A stretch of DNA of 16,153 nt from Gloeopeniophorella convolvens (taxonomy: Eukaryota; Basidiomycota; Agaricomycetes; Russulales). A model generated the notes under the pieces. It ran no database searches. It was not told the origin of the DNA and saw only the letters and a program-made list of their open reading frames with translations. Where the stretch lies: contig WTXD01000230.1 in assembly GCA_022496205.1 (NCBI GenBank), positions 1-16,153 of the forward strand, given 5' to 3'. The position numbers were made by a program, and so were the translations under genes. Numbering within the stretch: the first letter of the stretch is position 1; each line of letters opens with the position of its first letter. Positions 8,807 to 16,153 of the stretch are shown here, piece after piece.

Positions 8807-9690
8807 TGACGGTGTGCGCGCGGTATCGATGGCGCGGTTGAAGAGCGCAGAACTGAGCACTGCAGCTAAGTGAGCAGATTTACCGCTCCTTGTGTGCGTG
8901 CCTGCGCGCACCTTCCGCGGCTTTCCCGGTGGAGCCGCAACCTCACGCGTACGTGGCAAGCGCCGGCAGTCGAACGGTCGATTGCGAACGTAAGCGCTTC
9001 AGCCCCCGTCCGCGACACCACCGTGACGGGACCATTGACGGCCACTGCATTTCACTTTCGTTACACTCGTTCTATTGAGGAAGAAATTCTCTATACCTTT
9101 CCACAGGAATCTGGACATTCCATACGGCAATCTGATCCCTTATTTGAACGCCCAGTTCAAGAGTCCCCGAAGGTTGAGTCAGCTCGTCTTCACCTGTCTG
9201 GCAATGGCAGCAGCCAACGCGAACGCCACTTACTTACCCTCTGAGTCTGAGTCACTACGCCAGATCTCTTACCGATCGGACCACGTATGGGGTTTCGAAG
9301 GTTTTCGGCCCCCAAGAGCAAACAAGTACGACCATGCTACATCGGCGTCACCAACATGTCGGCACGCATTTTCGTTCTCGGGCTCCATAGTCGGCGCCGG
9401 CTGCCTTCATTCGAGCTTATTGCCCGTCTGAGGGGCTGTAGCGCCGCATCTTTATCGGGTTGCTCTCTGGATGTTGATCCGTGACATGCGGCGCGTGCCC
9501 GCTGGCTGTGCAGGGTCATCTCTCCACCATCGCTAGTCTCCGATGCTGACCTTATGCTGATCGCAGAAGACAGTCGCTCCGCTCGTTGAAGCTCCTGCCT
9601 ATATCTAGCCAACCGCCGTCGTCTCTCACCTGCCTTCCGCTATCTCTGCTCCTTCCTCCTCGCTGCTGCTGGTATCTGTTTTCCGAAGAG
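8807..9690 (+). repeat. 5' flank of copy D, shared in part with B and C
   Basis: From about 8955 the flank carries the CCCCCGTCCGCGACA and GACGGCCACTGC blocks also seen before copy B, then GAGTCAGCTCGTCT (about 9178) seen before C, then the ACCATGCTACATCGGCGTCACCAACAT region (about 9332) and GAGGGGCTGTAGCGCC (9429) seen before both. The 8807-8955 part has no match and no gene; it could include upstream sequence copied along with the CDC37-like fragment. The CTCTCATAAA element of B and C is not conserved. Confidence 0.5.
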
Positions 9691-11107
9691 ATGGCACCCA
9701 TGTTACTACGTTGGACTATGGTCCATGACATCAGCGAAACATTCTTCTTCGGTGCGTACCGCTATAGTGTACCGACATGGTCCTCTGGCGTTAAAACAAT
9801 GTAGTACAGGAATATACACAGTTCTTTTCGTATTCTCGACGGTTTTCGTGCTGTGAGATCTCGTTACCGAGCTCTCAGTCAAAGAAGTGCACCTTCTCAC
9901 ACCCCTCAAGCTCGAAACAAGGGCGCACGCGGACGCGGAACTTAGTGCTCGCTGCGTCCGTCGCCATGTATGTTGTCTCCGCGACACATTGGGCCATCGG
10001 CATAGCACTTCTCGTGAAGGCTGCGAGCGACTCCAACAACTCTGTTTCCGAGATCGTCCTGACCGGGCCCCTCGAGTTGCTTGCCTTTGGTTACCTACCT
10101 TCAATTAGCGTATGTCCTTTCCAGGTGATCTTCCACTCGGACGAATGCTGACCGGAGCACAGTGTGTCCTGGGCGATGTCATTGTCGTCTGGCGAGCATG
10201 GGTCTTGTGGGAACGCCGCTACGACTTGTTCATCCCTCCAATCCTATTTCTCATAGGTACCATTGGTAAGTCTCGTCTAGTGACGAGAGTCCTGCCTCGA
10301 TCTGTTATGCTTACACATCCAACTACTAGCGACCTCTGTAACTAGCGCAGTGCTCACCTTCAAGGGCGCCAGCAGAGACACGTGGCAGGAGGGCGACACC
10401 CCTGTCCGGTTTGGGTACATCATCTATGGTCTCATCATCCTGACCAACCTCTGGGCGACTGGCTTGATCTGCATCAGAGCATGGTGCGCGCCTCCCACTT
10501 GCATGAGGTGTCCCCCGCTCACCAACATGCTGCACCTCTCAGGCAGCACAGGCGTTTCCTACGATCGGTCATGGGAAAGAGCACTCCGAAAACCAGAGCA
10601 GAGAAAGCACTTGCATTTCTGATCGAATCAGGTGTCATATACCTCTGCTTTTGGGTACGCCGAACACCTTCATGGTTATCTCACATGTAGATTGACACCC
10701 TGGTGCACGTAGGTAACATATCTCGTTCTGACCAGGCTCAAGTCCAATCATGGGCTGCTCATAGACAGCGCCGTCGTCGTCCAGATTATCGTAAGCTCTC
10801 TGATCTTTCATTGACCATATGAGAGGCCAACATTTGTTACTAGGGCATATACCCGACCGTCATCGTCGTCATGGTCACCATGCGACTCAGCACTGCCGAT
10901 GTACTGGAGTCACAGCCCAGCCGCCCTGAGCAGCTCGCGCCGCCCCCATCTATTCTGTTCACGTCGCGGTCTCTACAGCCAGTGTCATTCGACAGCAGTA
11001 CCTCCGACACCTCCGACATTTCATCTCCCATGGAAGTGTATCATCGCAAGCACATGCACCAGCATTCATGCATCGTGCATCAAACGAAAGACCGGCCTTC
11101 ACAGTGA
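9691..11107 (+). CDS. Copy D: seven-transmembrane protein of unknown function
   Basis: My model is join(9691..9751, 9810..9852, 9911..10109, 10163..10265, 10330..10483, 10543..10654, 10713..10790, 10844..11107), 337 residues, with seven GT..AG introns in the family positions. Predicted helices lie near residues 19-40, 45-70, 100-122, 127-150, 165-190, 205-228 and 238-262. Helix 3 ends in V-V-W-R-A-W-V-L-W-E-R-R and helix 5 contains L-T-N-L-W-A-T-G-L-I-C-I. The loop after helix 5 has M-G-K-S-T-P-K-T-R-A-E-K. The last 75 residues are polar, with a Ser/Thr/Asp run and a His-rich stretch (H-R-K-H-M-H-Q-H), so a cytosolic regulatory tail is plausible. It is closest to copy B in most exons. It lacks any catalytic motif I know; a receptor- or channel-like role is possible but not shown. 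Confidence 0.82.
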
Positions 11108-11621
11108 CCATGGAACGTGCAGCGAGACCTCGCACAGAGACATCAGTTAAAAGCGAGCGATCATGTAGGGTCAGCCCAATATCAGAGGAAAATCAGGGAA
11201 AGCCTGAGGTTATATAACGTTGCTAGCATCACTGGCGTCGTTATCGTCAATTAGGCACGCTCGCACGTCGTGTCGCGGGCGGGGTCAGCGCCTCTCGGCT
11301 ACAGCTCAAGCAGGGGCGCCTCGTGCGATTCAGCGGGCTGGTGGCTGTCCGGTCTGAGGCGCGTGGGCGCAACGCCTTGCTCCCATGTTCCCATGCGTCT
11401 GTCACACATCATGGCGGGCCAGGTGACCCTCTCTTGTTGACTGTATGTACGACACACGACTGTCACGCATGATTCATCATAGATAGGGTTGTACTTTGGT
11501 ATACGAGCATTCGCTTCCTTCCTTGCTATTACCACAACAATGTCCATGAGGCCCATCCGACCTTAACCAAAAGTAGGCATGTGAAACTGAGAGGAAATGC
11601 GCCGGCCAGCAGGGTCGCACA
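11108..11621. repeat. 3' flank of copy D and second copy of the C-side repeat block
   Basis: To about 11250 this is the family 3' flank, with TTGCTAGCATCACTGGCGTC matching copy A's flank near 537. From 11253 to 11575 it is the second copy of the block described after copy C. The block ends about 50 bases from the stop codon of the dienelactone hydrolase gene, which lies on the other strand, so it forms that gene's 3' region. No gene seen within it. Confidence 0.6.
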
Positions 11622-12817
11622 TCACAGCGTCTTCTTGAACCACGCTATGGTCTGCTCGAGCGCGCCCTCGTACCCGGCTTTGACTTCTGGCACCGCGAGG
11701 TTTGGTCGGCACGCGAACCCGTGGGTGGTCCCTGCGCAGAGCAGCGGTGCGTGAGAGGCACGTTATGAGACGGAAGGGTTCGTGAGCGCACCGTCCCAGA
11801 CTTTGAACTCGTACTCGACGGCGTCGGGCCTGCCCTCCTGTTCCTTGAACGCGGCGCGCGCGTCCTCGGCATTTTTTGGCTTAAAGCCCATGTCCTCTGT
11901 ATCAATGGTCAGCTCCATGGCACGCTAACTTGAGAGGCATGATGTCGCTCGCCTTGAGCCAGTGCCCAGGAGGTCGGGACCTGAAGTAGCAAAGAGTGAG
12001 ATGGAGCCGTGGCACGAGCAGCACAAGTGGAGGGTCACCTTGATAGCGCGGAGCTGCGCTGCGCTGATGCCCCCGGGGTGCGTAATGACGATCGTGTTTA
12101 CCAAGTCGGTCGCGCCGAGCCGCGCCGCCATGACCCCGCCAAAGCAGTATCTGTCCGCCGGTGCGCCGTCATCCTGACTGTCGCGTACACTCAGGGCAGT
12201 CGAGAACACGCACCCAACAGCGCCGATCCGCTCGTAGCCCTTGTCAGCTTTGATCTTTGCGATGAACTGCGGGTGCGTGTCAGCGGGTCCTGTGGGCGCG
12301 TGTGAAAGGCCGTGCGGGGCATACGCACCTCGCGCACCCGCGGCTCGGCGACAGAGGGGCGGTGGGCGATAAGTTTGTGGGCTGAGAAGAGGGCGTTAAG
12401 GACGAGGCGTATCGTGGCCCACCACGACATCTTGACACCCGCGCGGTCGGGCACGTATGGTTCGAGCTGCTCCACCCTGAGCGGTGGACTGCCTGTGCGC
12501 GACATCAGCCAGGATGTACCAAGGCTTCCTTATCAGCGCACGCGCAGAGTGCTGCAGGGAGCGCGGCACGCACCGGCGAAGAGATCGGGCACCCAGACGT
12601 CGATGCCGAGCTCCTCGGCAAAGTGGTCCGCGATGATGCGCGGGTTTGGGAGTGGAAGGCCAAAGATGTCGGTGAGGAGGACGACCGCCTTCTTCTCGCT
12701 GCCCGTAGGCTTCGCGTCCTCGAGGGGCGGGGCAGGGGAGAAGTAGGCGGTGCCTTCGGTGGTGCCCTTTGGCTCGCCGGGGAGGATGAAGCCCTTGTAG
12801 CAGTCGGGACAGCTCAT
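11622..12817 (-). CDS. Dienelactone hydrolase family protein
   Basis: An alpha/beta hydrolase of the family that opens dienelactone (4-carboxymethylenebut-2-en-4-olide) in chlorocatechol breakdown; the substrate of the fungal members is mostly unknown. My model is complement(join(11622..11731, 11792..11896, 11953..11980, 12039..12150, 12214..12266, 12329..12492, 12574..12817)), 271 residues, near the usual 250-280. The N-terminus M-S-C-P-D-C-Y-K-G is typical of the fungal family. Next come V-V-L-L-T-D-I-F-G-L, then V-W-V-P-D-L-F-A-G. The nucleophile elbow is G-Y-C-F-G-G with Cys156, then V-P-T-S-W with Asp202 shortly after, then D-G-T-T-H-G-F with His239. These give the Cys-Asp-His triad in order with family-like spacing. 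No signal peptide, so probably cytosolic. The fifth intron (11897-11952) needs a GC..AG border to keep the frame. It is divergent from the amidohydrolase gene. Confidence 0.88.
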
Positions 12818-13084
12818 GGCGGAAAGGTTCGAGTATTAGGTATGCAGGGGAAGGGATGTGATGTATATAAATGGTCCATGTGAGGCCGTGGTCGTGAGTG
12901 CGGAACTTGGAAGCCGAGTGTGCGCGTCAGCCGCAGACCGGGAGAACTGCGGGACGCGGGACACGGCCAGGCACTGCCGGCCACCGATGGCGCGTCCCCT
13001 CGCCGTCGGCGCTGACTCGCCCAATTTATAGCGGTGATTAAGTTCACCGCTGCCCCTCACACAACCACCATTGTCTGTTTGGCC
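12818..13084. promoter_or_regulatory. Shared divergent promoter region
   Basis: The 267 bases between the two start codons hold TATATAAA at 12864-12871, 47 bases before the minus-strand ATG when read from that side as TTTATATA, and CCAATTTATA at 13021-13030, 55 bases before the plus-strand ATG. Each gene thus has its own TATA-like box at a normal distance, and the region between could coordinate both. Binding sites for specific regulators are not evident. Confidence 0.5.
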
Positions 13085-14871
13085 ATGCCGTCCCACAGCG
13101 ACGATTTGGTTATAGAACGCGTGCACCTCGCAGTCGAGGACGAGGACCCCGGCGCCCTCTACGACGTCCATTGCTCCCGCGGCCGCGTCGTCCGCGTGCA
13201 GCGCCTCCCGCGCGGCCACTGGGAGCGCTTCATGCTCTGGTGGGGCGATAGCTGGTACACCTTTGGCGCGGAGTGCATCGATGCAGGCGGTCGCGGGATC
13301 CTGCTCCCCTCGTACGTGTGTCCCCGTGCGTGCGCCCAGCGCTTCCTGGTAATCCCTCCGTCCCGGCACCTGCGGGGTGCCGCTGGTTATGCAGCCTGTG
13401 CCACGCGCACATACACCTCGACAAATGCTTCTTGTTTGACCAGCCGGGGCACCCGCCGCTGCGAACTGGGTGCGTAACGACGTCCCGCCGGACGCGTGTT
13501 CTGTGTGATCAACGCGTCCCATCAGAGACTTCCAGGAAGCGCTCCAGGTGACCAGCGAGGCGAAGGCTAGATTCTTCGAGTTTCGAGACGACGCTTACGC
13601 GCGCGGACGTCGACTGATTGTCCAGAGCATCATGAACGGCGTCACCGCTATGCGGGCGCATGTTGAAGTAGACGAGATCGTCGGCCTCCAGTGCCTCAAA
13701 ACTGCGCTGAAACTGAAGAGGGAGTTTAGGAATCGCTGCGAGATACAAATCGCTGGTGTGTATAGGGTATCGGCGTACGCTCAAGGCACATCGTGCTAAT
13801 CACCTCGTCCCAGTGTTCGCACAAGACCCTCTGTTCGAGTCTACACTCGCAAAGACATCAGGCGCAAACTATGAATTCCTGAGAGACGCCGCCCGTACAC
13901 CTGGTGTATCCGCCATCGGCTCTGCCCCGTATGTGGAGCGTACCCGTGCTCAAGGAGAGCAAAACATTGCCCTCGTGCTGCAGCTCGCACGAGACTACGG
14001 ACTTCTCGTCGACTTTCACCTCGACTATGACTTGAACCCGTCAGAGACACCACTCATCCATCACCTTCTCCAGCTCGTCCGTGCCCAAGACGTGAAGCCA
14101 GAAATGATCACCATTGGGCATGGCACCCACTACTCCCTCTTTTCCGAATCGGAATGGGATGCCCTCCGCCAGCAGATCAGCGGTCTCCCTGTCTCCTTCG
14201 TCGCTCTCCCGCAGAGCGACCTCTACATGATGGGACGTACCAAGGATCCCAGCCGGCTCGCTCCGCGCGGCACCTTGCCTGTGCCGTTCATTGCCTCGAT
14301 CGGCCTGAACATCGCGCTGAGTGTGAACAATGTCGGCAACGCGTTCACCCCGCAGGGCTTCCCCGACCCACTTGCGTTGTGCACGCTGGGCGTGGCGACG
14401 TACCAAGACGCGACCGTCGAGACGTGCCGTCTTCTTCTTGTGCGTCTGCCCCCGCTGTGCCTCTTATTGCCGAGTACTTACGACCTATCACCGCCCATTT
14501 AGAAAAGCGTCAGCGTCGCGTCCAAGGCCGCAATCGGCCTCGGCGGAGACGGCGCAGGCCTCGTCATCAGGGAAGGCCAGACGGCAGACTTTGTGCTCCT
14601 GCACGACAACAACACGGTGCAGTCGGCCGTGCTGCGCCCCTCGTACGCGCGGACGACCATCCGCAATGGCGCGGTGATCGCGAAGCGGCGCGTGTCGCGC
14701 TGGCTGCGGCCGCAGCACGAGACAGAGGAGGACACGACGGACGTTGGCCGCCGGGGCGACCTGGTCGGCTGGGCGATAACGGAGGGCATCGTGATGCTGT
14801 TCTCGCTCGCGATGCAGGCGATGCGGCGATATGTACACGTCGAGATTCACCACTACGAGCGATTGCGCTAG
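13085..14871 (+). CDS. Amidohydrolase-superfamily protein, cytosine-deaminase-like
   Basis: A metal-dependent hydrolase probably acting on a cyclic amine or amide; the substrate is not known. My model is join(13085..13311, 13395..13469, 13526..13755, 13814..14439, 14503..14871), 508 residues, phases consistent. The first metal site H-I-H-L-D-K uses His81 and His83. R-A-H-V-E-V-D-E is at 144-151, D-F-H-L-D-Y with His246, and G-H-G-T-H with His280. These line up with the His ligands of bacterial cytosine deaminase CodA. Where CodA has the ligand Asp in its D-D-V-M-D-P-W run, this protein reads S-V-N-N-V-G-N-A-F, with Asn349 in place of Asp. The start at 13085 is preferred over the ATG at 13034 because the latter lies only a few bases after the TATA-like box. 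The last exon has a small beta-sandwich end (A-D-F-V-L-L-H-D) followed by a hydrophobic, then basic, C-terminal extension of about 60 residues. Confidence 0.85.
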
Positions 14872-15339
14872 GGCGCAGCGCGCGTGCGCGATATGTCGGG
14901 GAGATGGCGCGAAATGACATATGCGGGGGCCTCGAGCACCCGGTATCACCGCTCGGGCTTATGAGTGCGGGAACCCTGCTCTTTTAAGACGGTTTTGCTG
15001 TCGGTGTTGGCGCTGCCGCGGGCTGCCGATGCCTTCGTTGGCTCCCGCGCCGTCCCAGGTGGGGGTTATCTGCTCCCGTGCTCCTTCGTCCAAGGGGTTC
15101 GACCCACTCGGGGATCGCTGACTGTGTCCGGGGTGCCGCAATAGCGAGTCATATTCTGAGCAGCGGTGGCAATGTTCTACAGGCTGTCACGCAACGATGT
15201 GCCGGCGCCAAATTTGGCTCAATAAGCATCATTCCGAGTGCTCTATACAATGAATCATCACAAAGCATCCCAGAGATAAAAGGCCCTGCGTGCGGGCTCG
15301 AAATGCAGAATACATCTATCCTTCGCACCACCAGCATCC
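14872..15339. other. Intergenic region between the amidohydrolase and CmcJ-like genes
   Basis: No gene is seen. A GATAAAAGG sequence at 15274-15282 lies about 60 bases before the next start codon and is a reasonable TATA-like element. An upstream ATG at 15303 opens a frame that overlaps the CmcJ-like start out of frame; it lies so close to the expected transcription start that it may not be in the mRNA. Confidence 0.45.
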
Positions 15340-16153
15340 ATGGCCACTGCAGTCTTCGCCGCGCCGCACGACGTGCCCACCACGCTCAACTACTTTGGCT
15401 CGACCAAGGACGGCAAGCCGCCGTACAACTTTACGTACGAGCCGACGCCGGACGGGGTCCCGCAGACGAACATTGCGCCCGAGACGTACGACTCTGTCGT
15501 GCACGACGTCCGCGGTAAGGAGGACACGGTCTCGCTCGACACGAACGGCTTCGCGTTCGTGAAGCACGTCAGCGCGGAGAAGGACTTTACGGATGAAGAG
15601 GCGATCACGACCAAGTACTACAAGGAGGTCGAGGAGCTGCTCAAGGAGCACGTCGGCGCCAAGAAGGTGTCATCTTTGACCACACGATCAGGTACGCGGG
15701 TGGTGGCGGTGGCCCACCCCGCAGCGCGCTGACGCAGTATTGCGCGTAGGCGGGGCTCCTCAGGTACTTATGGCAAGGACGGCCCCCAGCAGCGCGGCCC
15801 AGTGGTACGTCCCTCAGCACGCAGGAACGCAGGAGACACTGAGCCATACCCCCCAGACGCGCGTGCACGTCGACCAGACATACGCCGCGAGCTTGGCGCG
15901 CGTGCGCCGACACGCGCCCGAGGACGCGGAGCGGCTGCTCCAGGGCCGCGTGCGCATCATCAACGTCTGGCGGCCGATCGGGAACCCCGTCGCGCACCAC
16001 CCGCTCGCGGTCGCGGACTGGCGCACGCTCGACCCCGCGACAGACCTGATCTCGACACGGCACATCTACCCGGACCGCGAGGGCTCGACGTTCAGCGTGC
16101 GCTACAACCCGGCGCACCGGGGTACTACATCAACGCGCAGACGCCCGAGGAGG
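15340..16153 (+). pseudogene. CmcJ/AsaB-like oxidoreductase, 3' truncated by the window, frame broken twice
   Basis: This resembles the CmcJ/NvfI (AsaB-like hydroxylase/desaturase) family, related to cephamycin CmcJ and GA4 desaturase, common as secondary-metabolite and stray oxidoreductases in fungi. Exon 1 (15340-15691) opens M-A-T-A-V-F-A-A-P-H and has L-N-Y-F and the K-P-P-Y-N-F-T-Y motif. Exon 2 is 15750-15804 and exon 3 starts at 15857 with R-V-H-V-D-Q-T-Y, whose H-x-D could bind iron; then I-I-N-V-W-R-P-I, Y-P-D-R-E-G and Y-N-P-A-H-R follow. The frame breaks near 15668, where I-F-D-H-T-I-R appears only after shifting by one base, and again near 16120, where the conserved Y-Y-I-N-A-Q-T-P-E-E follows only after a shift. 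Both fit a missing single base. It is either a recent pseudogene or a working gene with sequence errors. The 3' end is outside the window. Confidence 0.75.

Noticed and set aside
2633..11107. The seven-TM genes as STE3-type mating pheromone receptors, with a pheromone precursor nearby
   Set aside because: No STE3 signature was recognised, the exon structure is different from what I know of those genes, and no short open frame ending in a CaaX box was seen; the small frame at 1354-1461 ends S-Q-R.
13034..13477. Start of the amidohydrolase at the upstream ATG (13034)
   Set aside because: It lies only 4 bases after the TATA-like sequence, so it should precede the transcription start; the ATG at 13085 fits promoter distance and protein family length better.
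12836..13522. Minus-strand open frame of 228 codons
   Set aside because: It is antisense to the first exons of the amidohydrolase and the divergent promoter. The plus-strand reading has recognised motifs and splice sites.
14154..14987. Plus-strand open frame of 277 codons, Arg/Pro-rich
   Set aside because: It is a shifted frame through exons 4 and 5 and the last intron of the amidohydrolase gene and has no protein character of its own.
15088..15115. GGTTCGACCC as a tRNA T-arm
   Set aside because: The flanking bases do not pair as a five-base stem and no matching D-arm, anticodon arm or acceptor stem was found.
1..16153. CRISPR array, rRNA genes, prokaryotic mobile elements
   Set aside because: No regularly spaced direct repeats, rRNA-like sequence or transposase frame was seen; the intron-rich genes show a fungal genome.

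Overview
This window looks like nuclear DNA of a filamentous basidiomycete, most likely an Agaricomycete (a polypore is a guess). The genes are broken up by many 50-65 base introns with clean GT..AG borders. The coding regions are GC-rich, and the recognisable products are typical of wood- or litter-decay fungi. No rRNA, tRNA, CRISPR array or bacterial-type operon was seen. All exon models below were built by eye from splice sites, reading frame and comparison among copies.

The left two thirds (1 to about 11,250) is a tandem, same-strand array of four paralogous genes for a seven-transmembrane protein of unknown function. Copy A (1-403) is cut by the window edge and broken by frameshifts and a stop. 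Copies B (2633-4025), C (6814-8186) and D (9691-11107) are intact, with eight exons and seven introns at identical positions and phases. Part of the 5' and 3' flanks is duplicated with each gene. The spacers between copies hold other gene debris: an unrecognised decayed coding stretch between A and B, a fragment resembling the TRAPP subunit TRAPPC13 between B and C, and what looks like the first exon of the Hsp90 co-chaperone gene CDC37 between C and D. The B-C spacer also has two zones of GTTGCAACC-type repeats on either side of the TRAPPC13-like fragment, which suggests an inserted non-autonomous element.

The right third is ordinary single-copy coding DNA. A seven-exon dienelactone hydrolase family gene (minus strand, 11622-12817) is divergent from a five-exon cytosine-deaminase-like amidohydrolase gene (plus strand, 13085-14871), and they share a 267-base promoter region. 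A CmcJ/AsaB-like oxidoreductase gene follows (plus strand, from 15340) and runs off the right edge. Its frame is broken twice by what look like single missing bases, so it is either a young pseudogene or carries sequence errors.

No joint pathway can be proven. The hydrolase, amidohydrolase and CmcJ-like genes are all small-molecule enzymes and could belong to a catabolic or secondary-metabolite neighbourhood. The membrane-protein array looks like a lineage-specific expansion undergoing gene birth and death.
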